From Clostridia bacterium (GTDB taxonomy: Bacteria > Bacillota > Clostridia > RUG12999), in contig JAAWTG010000014.1 in the NCBI GenBank assembly GCA_022801925.1, positions 1-64,000 of the forward strand: a DNA stretch of 64,000 nucleotides, written 5' to 3'. Positions 37,124 to 46,179 of this stretch are shown in pieces. Below the pieces are notes generated by a model, which was not told where the DNA came from, did not search any database, and saw nothing but the letters and a program-made list of their open reading frames with translations. Positions within the stretch are counted from its first letter, which is position 1. Every line of letters starts with the position of its first letter. The position numbers were made by a program, and so were the translations under genes.

Positions 37124-37524
37124 TGGACGCATGGAAAGCCACACGGCAGCGGCAGCAAATTGCTCGCATGGCAGGACGTAACGACGGCGAAAAATATGCT
37201 GCATGGTATCTCCGGCAGCAGGGCTATACCTTGCTGGAACAAAACTACTATTTGCCCTATGCGGAAATTGACATCATCGCGCAGCAGCAAAACACACTGG
37301 TGTTTGTGGAAGTCAAACACCGCAGCTATCTGCGCTACGGGCGTCCCGGAGAATTCGTCACACCCGCCAAACAGCAAAAAATCCGCCGCGCCGCACAGCA
37401 ATACATTCAATCGCATAACATAGACTATCGGGAATATCTGTTTCGGTTTGATGTGATTGAAGTGATTGGCGCTTTCACAGACGGCGCGCTGCCGGAACTG
37501 AATCATATTCCAAACGCATTTTGA
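37120..37524 (+). CDS. YraN family (UPF0102) endonuclease-like protein
   Basis: A 134-residue protein of the UPF0102 family, with a restriction-endonuclease-like fold. GRNDGEKYAAWYLRQQGYTLLEQNYY, the acidic AEIDIIAQQ and VFVEVKHRSYLRYG form the expected E-x(n)-D-ExK site. It overlaps rnhB by 4 nt, the conserved gene order in many Firmicutes. The cellular role is not well established. Confidence 0.95.
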   Translation: MMDAWKATRQRQQIARMAGRNDGEKYAAWYLRQQGYTLLEQNYYLPYAEIDIIAQQQNTLVFVEVKHRSYLRYGRPGEFVTPAKQQKIRRAAQQYIQSHNIDYREYLFRFDVIEVIGAFTDGALPELNHIPNAF

Positions 37525-37537
37525 GGAGGCGGCTCTT

Positions 37538-38440
37538 TTGACTGTTTTGGATTTGCACGCAGACACACTGCTGCACATTGATTCTCCCTGTGACTTCGCA
37601 AAAACACAATTCCAACCGGCGCAGGCGCTCTGCTATGACGGATATTTGCAGGGGCTTGCCCTGTGGGTGGAGGACGGCGACATGCACCCTTATGACACCG
37701 TATGCCGTTTATTAGATCGACTGCGCCATGCGCCAATGCTGACGCCTGTCCTTTCACCCGAGAACCTTTCACCCGTTGTCACACAAAACCATCTTCCGGT
37801 GCTACTTTCTTTAGAAAATGCCGCGTCATTGGAGGGTAGTCTGGAAAAACTGCACACCCTCTATCATAAAGGCGTACGCGGCGTCACGCTCACTTGGAAC
37901 GGCGAAAACGATGTGGCGGGCGGCTGCAACTCCGACGCGGGACTCAAGCCCTTTGGACGCAGACTGATACGTGAACTGGAGCGGCTTGGCATGTATATTG
38001 ACGTATCCCATTTGAATGACAGGAGCTTTTTTGACGTAGCAAGCTATGCCGCTACGCCGTTGGTCGCCAGCCATTCCTGTAGCCGCGCAATCTGTCCCCA
38101 TCCGCGCAACCTAACGGACGAACAGTTCCGTTTATTGCTGGAGTCCGGCGGCGGCGTTGGCGTTTGTTTCTATCCTCTGTTTTTGAACAACACCAAAAAT
38201 GCAAGTTTAGATGACATTATCCTTCACATTGACCATTTTTGTCAATTGGGCGGCGGTGCGGGCGTCGGACTGGGCAGCGATTTTGACGGAACGCCTGCCG
38301 TAAACGCAGATTTATACGATTCTTCTTGCTATTCCAAACTTTTTACAGAGCTTGCCGTTCACGGCTATACCCCTCATGATATTGAACAAATTTCCTACCG
38401 CAGCTTCTCCAAAATCTTGCGCACAATTCTGAAAAAATGA
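37538..38440 (+). CDS. Membrane dipeptidase family (peptidase M19) protein
   Basis: A 300-residue zinc dipeptidase of the renal-dipeptidase family. The TTG start at 37538 has GAGGAGG upstream. Metal-binding motifs are LDLHADTL (His7, Asp9), the bridging glutamate in LSLENAASL, VASHSCSRAICPHPRNLTDEQ (two His) and LGSDFDG. It is probably cytoplasmic, with no signal peptide. It ends the rnhB-yraN operon, 13 nt after the previous gene. Confidence 0.95.
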   Translation: MTVLDLHADTLLHIDSPCDFAKTQFQPAQALCYDGYLQGLALWVEDGDMHPYDTVCRLLDRLRHAPMLTPVLSPENLSPVVTQNHLPVLLSLENAASLEGSLEKLHTLYHKGVRGVTLTWNGENDVAGGCNSDAGLKPFGRRLIRELERLGMYIDVSHLNDRSFFDVASYAATPLVASHSCSRAICPHPRNLTDEQFRLLLESGGGVGVCFYPLFLNNTKNASLDDIILHIDHFCQLGGGAGVGLGSDFDGTPAVNADLYDSSCYSKLFTELAVHGYTPHDIEQISYRSFSKILRTILKK

Positions 38441-38458
38441 ATTTTTTGTCGTTTCTTC

Positions 38459-38487
38459 TTGCATTTTTTAATTTTTTGTATTACAAT
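38459..38487 (+). promoter_or_regulatory. Promoter of the aminotransferase gene
   Basis: TTGCAT (38459-38464), 17 bp, TACAAT (38482-38487), about 38 bp before the ATG at 38525. Confidence 0.75.
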
Positions 38488-38524
38488 GGTATGGAAAGAT
38501 TTAAAAAACACAGGAGGAACACTC

Positions 38525-39718
38525 ATGTTTGTTTCCACAAAAGCGAAGGCGGTTCATCCTTCTTCCACATTGGCAATTGATGCAAAATTTAAAGCAATGA
38601 AAGCGGAAGGCATTGATGTAGTCGGCTTCGGTACAGGAGAACCTGATTTTGATACACCGGTGCATATCAAAAGCGCCGCAATCCGTGCGATTGAAGATGG
38701 CTTTACCAAATATACGCCGGCTTCCGGTATGCCCGCGCTGAAAAAAGCGGTCTGCACGAAACTGAAACGGGACAATGGACTGGACTATATGCCGGAACAA
38801 ATTGTCATTTCCAACGGCGCAAAACACTCTTTGATGAATGTTTTCACAGCAATTTGCAACCCTGGCGACGAAGTGATTATTCCCACGCCCTATTGGGTGA
38901 GTTATCCCGAAATGGTGGCGCTGGCGGACGGTGTGCCGGTGTTTGTAACCACCGGAGAAGAAACCGGTTTTAAAATGACGCCGGACGCGCTGGCGGCAGC
39001 TATCACAAGCCGGACGCGTGCAGTGGTATTAAACAGTCCCAGCAATCCCACAGGAATGGTTTATACAGAAGATGAACTACGTGCGCTGGCGCAGACCGCA
39101 GTCAGTCACGATATCTATATCATTTCCGATGAAGTATATGAACATCTTGTCTATGACGGCAACCGTCATGTCAGTGTTGCATCGTTTGGCGGCGACATTC
39201 AGGAACACACTATCGTGGTCAACGCCGTTAGTAAAACCTATGCCATGACGGGCTGGCGGATTGGGTTCACTGCCTGCGGCAGTGAACTTGCCAAAGCCAT
39301 GGGCAACATTCAGAGCCATGCGACTTCCAATCCCAATTCCATTGCGCAGGCGGCGGCAATTGCAGCACTGGAAGGTCCGTTGGATGCTGTGTTTGACATG
39401 CGCGAAGCATTCCGGCAGCGGCGCGATTATATGGTGCAGCGCATGAACGCAATGCCGCTGGTTTCCTGCACTACGCCCGGCGGCGCATTTTATGTGATGA
39501 TGAACATACAGCAACTTATAGGACGCAGTTTCTATGGACATACCATTTCCGGCAGCGATGATTTTGCGCAGCTTCTCTTGGAACAAAACAAAGTCGCCGT
39601 GGTGCCGGGCAGCGGTTTTGGCGCGGAAGGATATGTCCGCTGGTCTTATGCCACCTCCATGGAGTCCATTCAAAAAGGTCTGGATCGGCTGGAGCAGTTT
39701 TTGAATGCTGAAAGCTAG
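38525..39718 (+). CDS. Class I pyridoxal-phosphate aminotransferase (aspartate-type)
   Basis: A 397-residue fold-type I aminotransferase. The start at 38525 has AGGAGG upstream. Characteristic segments are VGFGTGEPDFDTP, SNGAKHSLMN, PTPYWVSYPEMV, NSPSNPTGMVY, SDEVYEHLVYDG and the PLP lysine in AVSKTYAMTGWRIGF; the C-terminal substrate arginine is probably in YVRWSYATS. This is the AspC/PatA-like subgroup of thermophiles and Firmicutes, likely aspartate aminotransferase. Whether it also serves another amino acid cannot be told. It is monocistronic with its own promoter. Confidence 0.95.
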   Translation: MFVSTKAKAVHPSSTLAIDAKFKAMKAEGIDVVGFGTGEPDFDTPVHIKSAAIRAIEDGFTKYTPASGMPALKKAVCTKLKRDNGLDYMPEQIVISNGAKHSLMNVFTAICNPGDEVIIPTPYWVSYPEMVALADGVPVFVTTGEETGFKMTPDALAAAITSRTRAVVLNSPSNPTGMVYTEDELRALAQTAVSHDIYIISDEVYEHLVYDGNRHVSVASFGGDIQEHTIVVNAVSKTYAMTGWRIGFTACGSELAKAMGNIQSHATSNPNSIAQAAAIAALEGPLDAVFDMREAFRQRRDYMVQRMNAMPLVSCTTPGGAFYVMMNIQQLIGRSFYGHTISGSDDFAQLLLEQNKVAVVPGSGFGAEGYVRWSYATSMESIQKGLDRLEQFLNAES

Positions 39719-39736
39719 AGCGTACTAACACTCGTA

Positions 39737-39826
39737 TCATTCGCAAATTTTGACACGCCACGCGCCTTTGCTTAACGTTTCTTGTCGTTTATTTCTATCC
39801 GCATTGGCAGCGTTATTCTTTTTCAT
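39737..39826 (-). CDS. Candidate small ORF, 29 residues
   Basis: Minus-strand ATG at 39826 with GAGGA eight bases upstream, encoding a basic, polar peptide that begins MKKNNAANADRNKRQETL and ends VKICE. It fills part of the 272-bp gap between the aminotransferase and the shared terminator. No family is recognised. The ribosome binding site and coding-like composition support it weakly; it could be chance. Confidence 0.35.
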   Translation of the reverse strand: MKKNNAANADRNKRQETLSKGAWRVKICE

Positions 39827-39903
39827 TTGTTTGTCCTCTTCTTATATACAAAATACTATCCGTCTTTGAACATAAGCTTTCAACAGTACGGTTGGTATTT
39901 TTT

Positions 39904-39925
39904 CAAATGCCACTGTCGGCATTTG
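39904..39925. repeat. Inverted repeat CAAATGCC/GGCATTTG
   Basis: Perfect 8-bp arms with a six-base loop, just before the shared terminator. It may add to termination of the aminotransferase transcript. Confidence 0.5.
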
Positions 39926-39930
39926 GATAA

Positions 39931-39966
39931 CAAAAGAGCCGGAAGCTCAGGCTTCCGGCTCTTTTG
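39931..39966. terminator. Bidirectional terminator between aminotransferase and GH39-like gene
   Basis: A perfect 16-bp stem (CAAAAGAGCCGGAAGC / GCTTCCGGCTCTTTTG) with a TCAG loop, A/T runs on both sides. Confidence 0.93.
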
Positions 39967-39990
39967 TTATGAATCTGACATACATTTTAT

Positions 39991-42432
39991 TTAGCCGCTA
40001 ACACCCCATGCCTGTATTTCTCGTATCCAAACATAGGGTTGTCCCAACGCACCTGTTACGGTCACTTTAATATAGCGCGCTTCCCTATTGATAATATCGC
40101 GTGTCATATCCATCACAGCATTATCGCCACGCTCCGCGACTCGTGTGAAATGTTCATTATCATCACTAATATCTACTGTATAGGTATAGTAACGTAGATT
40201 CGTTGGGTCATTATACCAAAAAATATCAAAGTAATTAATATATTGTTTGCTCCCCAAATCTACGCACACCCAATGATGAAATCCTGACGTATTAGGACCC
40301 CAACGGTCAGAAAAATTTCCGTTGGTAAGTTTGGACGGGCTAAAACCAGCCCCACTTTTACTCGCTGTTACATTCTTTCCCTGACTGAGCAAAACCGGAG
40401 CGCCATAAAGATTTATTTCATGCAACCATGCGTAACCGCCTGTCGAGCACCCGGTCACAGTAAGACGCACATATCTTGCCCGTGTACCAATGATATCGTG
40501 CAGCGTCCCCGTTTCCTTATTGTTCGTTCGATCTACAACGCGACGGTAGCTTTTCCCGTCCTTGCTCACCTCAATATAATAGCTATAACTCCGCTCTGAA
40601 CCGGCAGGATTATACCAATAGACATCGGCGCTGTTAACCTCCTGCACTTTACCCAAGTCAATCTGTACCCAGTGCGGAAATTCCGCTGCATTTGCATTGG
40701 GACCCCATCGGTTCGTGAAATTTCCATCTGTGATTTTACTTGCTTCAAACCCTGCCGCACTTTTGCTCGCCGTCACCGGCTTGTTCCTGGAAATCAGCGG
40801 GTATCTATTGTTTCCAATGGAATCAATGTTTTGCGATGGCACCAATTCTACCAATACCAATGCATTGCGTTGCAATGTAACATCTATGCTGACACTATCG
40901 CCGTCAGGCGTCATTTTACTTTGGCGGAGTAGTTCCAAATTGGGACTTTCCGGTGTATTTCTGAAATTGGAATGCGTATCATCAATCAGATAAATATTTG
41001 CAGTCACATCACGCCCTTTGTAGAATTCCGGCAAATGGTTCACTGTGATGGTGGTATCATATTGCGCAGAACCCGTCCATTGATAATTCCACGCCAAAAT
41101 GCTCACACCACTGTCGTCCTTGGTTGCAATGGAATAAAGTCCGATTCCGTTTTGTGTTCTGGGCGTTTCTGTACTTTGTAGCAATGTTGATTTCAGCTTA
41201 CCGAGCATTACAGTCGTATTTCCAAATGGTGTGAATTTTCCTGTCGGATGCACATAGGTATTATCTGTTTCTCCTGCAGCAGCATGGTCTGACACCAGCT
41301 GGCTTTTAATCAGTTCGCTGTTATGCCGCGGCAGCCATGTAAACGGAACAACCTGATTTGGCGCGGTATGTGCGTAATAATAGGAAAGGTTTGCTGCAGC
41401 AGCCGCTTGGATAAGAGAATCATAGATATCGCTGTTTCCCTCGTCCAACCCACTGCGCAGTCCGCCCGGAAAGATACCGGTTTCCGTAACAAATACTGGC
41501 GTGTCCACATTCAGATTATTCTCTTTTAAATACGTCCGGATTCTGGTAATATCTAAATTCAGACGGGCAGGTTTGTTCCGAATAGCAGACGGCGGAGACA
41601 ATTCTTCATCAATATTATGATATTGATGATAGGAAATAAAATCCAGCCGTTTTCTGACACTGCCATCTTTTTGATATTGTTCCAAAAACGCCGGAATATA
41701 GCTGGTGTTCAGTTTGCAGGTCACCGGCCCGCCCAGCAATATCGGGTCTTTGGTAATTCCAGCAATAGATGTGTCACTATTGACAGCATTTATCGCCTCG
41801 TTAAAACATTGATAGACTTTATAATAGTTTTCCGCAGACATTTCATAGCTGCCGCCTTCGCCCCCTTCGCCCGCTTTCATATCAGGCTCATTCAGGCATT
41901 CTATATATTTTAGTTTTGGATATTGCTTTTTCAAATCTGTTACAACCTGTTTCACACTTTCCTGAACATCTGCCAGCCGCCAGTTTTTTGTACGCACTTG
42001 CCCATTATAGGTAAATGTTGTTTTTTGCCCAGGGTCATCCGGGTCAAGCCCTATCACATAAGGATATTGAATGCACAAAAGAAGTTCCGACGCATTACGG
42101 GACGCTGCATTGAAATAGTCAGTATAGGTTTCATAATGGAATGTGCCGTTGCTGTTGCGTACATCGTTTAAATTCAGCCATACCCGCACCTTTCCTGTCC
42201 CCAATCCGTGTTCCGCCAGAAAATCCACATCTTCCACCAGCGTATTTTTATAACTGTTAGACCGCCCTGTTAAATTAATATTTTGCTCCGCTCTGTTGAA
42301 TGTACCGAGATTTGTGTTTGCATCCACCACAATTTGTGCAGATGGGTTTGCCGCCGTACACATTCCGGCGTTTCCTGCCAGAAGCAATACCATACAAAGG
42401 AACCATGCAATCCGTTTGAACCCTTGTTTCAT
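39991..42432 (-). CDS. Secreted GH39-like glycoside hydrolase with two F5/8 type C domains
   Basis: An 813-residue exported protein. The ATG at 42432 follows AAAGGGGAG and leads into a signal peptide (WFLCMVLLLAGNAGMCTA). The catalytic part resembles clan GH-A family 39: the acid/base is expected at Glu182 in IECLNEPD and the nucleophile at Glu317 in VFVTETG. A beta-sandwich region follows (about 400-550). Two discoidin/F5-8C carbohydrate-binding domains occupy about 555-685 and 688-813, each with SKSxAGF, a TDGNF/TNGNF segment, HWVxxDLG and RYVRLTVTG-like ends. The protein probably attacks a surface or host glycan, perhaps a xyloside or uronide. The F5/8C pair would bind the substrate. Confidence 0.85.
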   Translation of the reverse strand: MKQGFKRIAWFLCMVLLLAGNAGMCTAANPSAQIVVDANTNLGTFNRAEQNINLTGRSNSYKNTLVEDVDFLAEHGLGTGKVRVWLNLNDVRNSNGTFHYETYTDYFNAASRNASELLLCIQYPYVIGLDPDDPGQKTTFTYNGQVRTKNWRLADVQESVKQVVTDLKKQYPKLKYIECLNEPDMKAGEGGEGGSYEMSAENYYKVYQCFNEAINAVNSDTSIAGITKDPILLGGPVTCKLNTSYIPAFLEQYQKDGSVRKRLDFISYHQYHNIDEELSPPSAIRNKPARLNLDITRIRTYLKENNLNVDTPVFVTETGIFPGGLRSGLDEGNSDIYDSLIQAAAAANLSYYYAHTAPNQVVPFTWLPRHNSELIKSQLVSDHAAAGETDNTYVHPTGKFTPFGNTTVMLGKLKSTLLQSTETPRTQNGIGLYSIATKDDSGVSILAWNYQWTGSAQYDTTITVNHLPEFYKGRDVTANIYLIDDTHSNFRNTPESPNLELLRQSKMTPDGDSVSIDVTLQRNALVLVELVPSQNIDSIGNNRYPLISRNKPVTASKSAAGFEASKITDGNFTNRWGPNANAAEFPHWVQIDLGKVQEVNSADVYWYNPAGSERSYSYYIEVSKDGKSYRRVVDRTNNKETGTLHDIIGTRARYVRLTVTGCSTGGYAWLHEINLYGAPVLLSQGKNVTASKSGAGFSPSKLTNGNFSDRWGPNTSGFHHWVCVDLGSKQYINYFDIFWYNDPTNLRYYTYTVDISDDNEHFTRVAERGDNAVMDMTRDIINREARYIKVTVTGALGQPYVWIREIQAWGVSG

Positions 42433-42468
42433 GTTGTTCTCCCCTTTCATTTGTCACTTTTGTTCAAG

Positions 42469-42498
42469 TAGGCATAAGAGAATCGAATCTTATGCCTA
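42469..42498. repeat. Palindromic TAGGCATAAGAG repeat, copy 2
   Basis: Arms TAGGCATAAGA and TCTTATGCCTA are perfect, around an eight-base GAATCGAA loop. It would lie in the leader RNA of the GH39-like gene. Confidence 0.85.
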
Positions 42499-42525
42499 GG
42501 CAAACAGAATCCTGTTATGGACTTT

Positions 42526-42555
42526 ATTCTATCACACCGCTTGCCCTTCTGTCGA
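42526..42555 (-). promoter_or_regulatory. Probable promoter of the GH39-like gene
   Basis: Leftward TCGACA (42550-42555), 18 bp, TAGAAT (42526-42531). Palindrome copy 2 falls in the transcribed leader. Confidence 0.5.
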
Positions 42556-42718
42556 GAAAACAAGGTCGATACTTTTTGCGTTTTATCAACCAAAAACACC
42601 CTTTTTGTGTGAACAGATATATTTTCCTGATAAAAGCATCATTTTTCTGTATTATTTTAGTTTATAGCAATAGTATTGCACCACACGTGAGTATGTTTAA
42701 TTTTTTGTTCACCGGCTC

Positions 42719-42750
42719 TAGGCATAAGAGAGTCGAATCTCTTATGTCTA
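42719..42750. repeat. Palindromic TAGGCATAAGAG repeat, copy 3
   Basis: Arms TAGGCATAAGAGA and TCTCTTATGTCTA pair with one G-T type mismatch around GTCGAA. It is the longest copy. Confidence 0.85.
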
Positions 42751-42858
42751 AACCAGATACTATCATACCATGGTTATATCACACTGCATTGTGTAATATG
42801 CTTTATACAGGACGATTCTCTTATGACAAAAAAATGAATAGGAAGGTTTGATAAATAA

Positions 42859-43296
42859 ATGACCAAAAAAAAATTAGGAGAACTACTGATTCTGTTTCTG
42901 TGCGGCGGCACAGCATACATCCTCATTGAATATTTATTTCGCGGACACAGTCACCCGAGCATGTTTCTGCTGGGCGGCGTGGTCTTTGTCGAAATCGGCG
43001 GTTTAAATGAATTTTGCCGCTGCAACATGAGTCTTTTGCTCCAAGGACTGATAGGCTCTTTTATCATCACCGTTTCGGAACTTGCCGTCGGCTTGCTGCT
43101 CAATGTCTGGCTGAAACTGAATGTGTGGGACTATTCCCATATGCCGCTGAATTTTCTGGGGCAAATCTGTCTGCCATTTTCCATTGCTTGGATATTTGTA
43201 GCAATCGCAGCAGTACTATTTGACGATTTTCTGCGGCATCTGATGTTTGGAGAAGATTATCCGCATTATAAACTCTTTTTATCACACTGCGACTGA
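42859..43296 (+). CDS. Putative ABC transporter permease-like membrane protein (CmpB family)
   Basis: A 145-residue integral membrane protein with four hydrophobic segments (about residues 8-25, 35-50, 58-82 and 100-125). The end shows NVWDYSHMPLNFLGQICLPFSIAW, a hallmark of the ABC_trans_CmpB (DUF1113) family found in Clostridia. The family name implies a transporter permease, but no partner subunit is encoded here and the function is not established. The ribosome binding site is AGGAAGG, a little distant. It stops 21 nt before the converging LysR pseudogene. Confidence 0.85.
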   Translation: MTKKKLGELLILFLCGGTAYILIEYLFRGHSHPSMFLLGGVVFVEIGGLNEFCRCNMSLLLQGLIGSFIITVSELAVGLLLNVWLKLNVWDYSHMPLNFLGQICLPFSIAWIFVAIAAVLFDDFLRHLMFGEDYPHYKLFLSHCD

Positions 43297-43317
43297 TATT
43301 AGCGATTCCACACCCTC

Positions 43318-43939
43318 TTACAAAACAGCTTCAACCATTAACGGTAGTCTGTATACGCCATAAATTTTTTCATGGCAAGTGAAATTCTTTTTTTTATCTC
43401 GAACCGCCAACCTAATTTCTCGATATGCCGGAATCTCCAGTTCTTTCGTAACAACACGGTAGGGAATGCGCCGCAAGACGAGCTGCGGCAAAATGCCAAT
43501 GCCCAGTCCGCTCTCCACCATTGACATAATAGCATTATTGTCCCATGTAGCAAGCCGGATTCTGGGAGATAGATTGTTTTTTTCAAACAGTTCTAACATC
43601 TCTGATTTTATACTGATTTCCATTAAAATGAAAATGTGCTCACACAACGCCTGCAACGGAAATGAACCGCGTTCGGCAAGCGGCTGGGTTTCGGGCAGCA
43701 CTACCAGCAGCGGATCTTTTTCCACAAAAAAACAGTTTCAAACGCAGAGCGCGTCGGCATTCGCAAAAATCCCCCGTCCGCCCGCGCTCCAAAAGCGATA
43801 CATTCCATATTTTTTCTAAATCATGAATCATGCGGCTGATACCGGACTGGGAATAGTTTAATAGTTCCGCCGCTTTTGTAAAACTGCCATATTCAACGGT
43901 TTTCATAAACGCCATACATTTTTGAAGATTGATGTCCAT
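43318..43939 (-). pseudogene. LysR family regulator, internally deleted and frameshifted
   Basis: The first part (43939 down to about 43765) encodes a normal LysR helix-turn-helix: MDINLQKCMAFMKTVEYGSF, AAELLNYSQSGISRMIHDLEK and LLERGR. The reading then leaves the LysR pattern. A second frame from 43725 resumes with EKDPLLVVLPETQPLAERG and runs through MVESGLGIGILPQLVL to a normal C-terminal end. Intact LysR proteins have about 300 residues, whereas these parts sum to roughly 200. About 100 residues covering the linker and first half of the effector domain are missing, and the frames disagree. It is probably a dead regulator. Confidence 0.85.
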
Positions 43940-43958
43940 GCATTTCCCTCGTTTCCAT

Positions 43959-43988
43959 CTGGTTTTATGATAGTATCTACGAAACCAG
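43959..43988. promoter_or_regulatory. Possible LysR-type operator
   Basis: CTGGTTT and AAACCAG are inverted around a 16-base centre, 20 bp upstream of the LysR pseudogene start. The position suits an autoregulatory site of the former regulator. From 43989 to 44198 I see nothing recognisable. Confidence 0.4.
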
Positions 43989-44198
43989 TTTATTTCTATC
44001 TTCGTTTTGAAAAGAAAAGCGAACTGATTTTTGTCTGCACATCAGTCCACTTTTATGCTTATAAACGGTTCCTCATTTTTACATTGCCGTACTTTTCTGT
44101 GGCACAAACAAATTTGAAACACCCATTTTTTCCAATTGCAGACGTTGTATCTTTTTGCCGTTTCCGCCTACGCCGACATGTTTTCCTTCTTCGCTCCT

Positions 44199-45083
44199 TT
44201 ATTTTTCAATCAGAACTTCTGTTTTTTTCTCAATGGAAGTTTCAATTGCCTGCAAAACGCGGACATGGCGCACTAAATCGTCCACCGATTTAGTGATTCT
44301 ATGTTTCCGTATCCGATTTGCAAAGTGTACCATGGTTTCGCGGAAAATATCGTCCGCGTCAATTCTATATGCAATGTTTCTCTTTTCCCCATATACATTG
44401 ACAAAATAGTCCTGATATCCACTGGTCATGATTAAATTGGCAAATCTGTCTTGATATTTCACGAAAATGGAAAATTGGTCATGTGTCAGCACGTTTGTCT
44501 GCACCGACCTCGGTTCTTTCCCCAAAAGCTGTAACATCATTTCCACACCGTGGCACGCATAAAAAAATATGCCGCCGTAGGGACTGTCGATATCGCCGTT
44601 GTGGTTCAGGGAAATACCTTTGACTTCGCCAACCTCGCCGCTGTCCATCAACCGTTTTAATTCTTTCAGACTACGGTTGTGCTGCATCCCCGACCCTCCG
44701 GCAATGATACAGTCCCGCTGCCGCACTTCGTTTTCCAAAACCGCAATATCTTCTTTGGAGATACAAACCGGTTTATCCAAAAACACCGGATATCCTTTTC
44801 GCAGGAACGGCAAAGCAAGCGCAACATGGTTATCACCGTTTCGCGTCGCCACCATAACAGCGTCGCAAAAATCAAACAACGCTTCCGGCTGCTGGAGAAT
44901 GCGTGGAATGCATCCCTGCCTCGCTATATCCGCGGTGTGCTCCGGCGCGTCGTCCATGCCGCATATCGCCGTCACTCTGCAATCCGGAATCAAAAACGAA
45001 CCATGCTCATCCGGCAGATTACAGACCTTTGCAAATTCTCTTGCATGCATGCTCTGCGACCCAATGATTCCAATGTTTATCAT
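44199..45083 (-). CDS. Gfo/Idh/MocA family oxidoreductase
   Basis: A 294-residue NAD(P)-dependent oxidoreductase. The Rossmann start is INIGIIGSQSMHAREF, and DKPVCISKEDI is the variant of the EKP motif with the catalytic lysine. The C-terminal alpha/beta domain contains YGGIFFYACHGVEMM with a conserved His-type site. Family members act on sugars, inositols or sugar acids. It is the last gene of the long catabolic locus, 16 nt after the DapA-like gene, which suggests a role in oxidation of the same substrate. Confidence 0.9.
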   Translation of the reverse strand: MINIGIIGSQSMHAREFAKVCNLPDEHGSFLIPDCRVTAICGMDDAPEHTADIARQGCIPRILQQPEALFDFCDAVMVATRNGDNHVALALPFLRKGYPVFLDKPVCISKEDIAVLENEVRQRDCIIAGGSGMQHNRSLKELKRLMDSGEVGEVKGISLNHNGDIDSPYGGIFFYACHGVEMMLQLLGKEPRSVQTNVLTHDQFSIFVKYQDRFANLIMTSGYQDYFVNVYGEKRNIAYRIDADDIFRETMVHFANRIRKHRITKSVDDLVRHVRVLQAIETSIEKKTEVLIEK

Positions 45084-45099
45084 GCTGTTTTCCTTCTTT

Positions 45100-46179
45100 C
45101 TATTCTAGCCCCACATTTGCTTTCCATTCCTCAAGATGTTCGGCAATAAATGCATCGTCATGCAAATGCGGATACATGTCATGCACCCGTTCAATTTCCG
45201 CAAGCTGTCCTTGTGACATGGTCTCCGCCGGATTCAGGCAAAGCGTGTGTTCCATCAGTCCCTGCTGCCGCAGCACCTCATGCAGTCCTGCAATGCAGCC
45301 TTTAAAACCGTTTGCCGCATCAAAAAACGCGCTGTTGGCGTCCGTCACTTCCGCCGCCAGCGTCAGCAGCTTCATCGAAACTGCCGCATTGTTTTTCTCT
45401 TCCTGAACTGTTTCAAAAATTTCAACTGCTTTTTTCGTCCATACCGACCAATGTCCCAATAAGCCGCCTTCAAAGGCTTTCACAATTTCTTTGCCATCCT
45501 TTTGAAAACGATATTTCGTCAGCAGGTCTATCACAATATTGTCGTCATTTCCGGTATAGAGCGTAATATCACTGCTGCGCGCCGACATTGCGGCTGCGCG
45601 CACCACTTCCAGCGTCTGATAACGGTTAAACGAAGCGCATTTGATTGCAACAACATTGTCTATCGCACAAATCTGCTCCCAATAGTCATAGGAAAACACG
45701 CGTCCGCCCACTGCCGTTTGCAGGTAGAACCCAATTACCGGCATAATCTTAGCGACTGCCCGTGTGCGCTCTATCAGTTCGCTCTCCGGTCTGTCATTCA
45801 GCCCGCCGGGACTGAGCAGCACAGCGTCATAGCCATATTTTTTGGCAAGTTCCGCTTCTTTCACTGCCTGCTTCGTTTCGCCGCAAACGCCTGCAACCTT
45901 CACAATCACTTTATTATGTTTTTGTTCAAATTTTTCCACTTCATCTGCCACAATTTGCAGCACCGGTTCAAACAACCCGATTTCCGGTTCGCGGATTTCA
46001 AACTGCGTGGTATGTACTGCCGTTGCAATGCCGCCTACGTTGCAATGCAAATAATAGTTCATCAAAAGGCGCAATCCTTTTTCGCTTAGCGTTCTGTCGC
46101 TGTTCAGCGCCAGCGGCGTTGCGGGTATTACCGTTCCCTGCCGCAAAATTTCCAGCGCTTTTTCGTGACGGTTCATCAA
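45100..46179 (-). CDS. Dihydrodipicolinate synthase / N-acetylneuraminate lyase family aldolase
   Basis: A 359-residue class I aldolase-type protein. It starts with VIPATPLALNSDRTLSEKGLRLLMNYYL, the family entry. The expected Schiff-base lysine is Lys180 (NVVAIKCASFNRY) and the partner tyrosine is Tyr152 (VIGFYLQTAVGG). At 359 residues it is longer than DapA or NanA (about 300), with an extended C terminus. Its place in a catabolic operon with an epimerase and a Gfo/Idh oxidoreductase argues for cleavage of a 2-keto-3-deoxy acid or similar compound rather than lysine synthesis. It overlaps the epimerase stop by 3-4 nt. Confidence 0.88.
   Translation of the reverse strand: MMNRHEKALEILRQGTVIPATPLALNSDRTLSEKGLRLLMNYYLHCNVGGIATAVHTTQFEIREPEIGLFEPVLQIVADEVEKFEQKHNKVIVKVAGVCGETKQAVKEAELAKKYGYDAVLLSPGGLNDRPESELIERTRAVAKIMPVIGFYLQTAVGGRVFSYDYWEQICAIDNVVAIKCASFNRYQTLEVVRAAAMSARSSDITLYTGNDDNIVIDLLTKYRFQKDGKEIVKAFEGGLLGHWSVWTKKAVEIFETVQEEKNNAAVSMKLLTLAAEVTDANSAFFDAANGFKGCIAGLHEVLRQQGLMEHTLCLNPAETMSQGQLAEIERVHDMYPHLHDDAFIAEHLEEWKANVGLE

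Larger units (their letters stand above)
42433..42858. other. Intergenic region with palindromic repeats, 426 bp
   Basis: No gene is evident. It contains two good copies (42469-42498, 42719-42750) and a half copy (about 42812-42826) of the TAGGCATAAGAG palindrome, the promoter of the GH39-like gene, and AT-rich sequence between. Confidence 0.65.
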
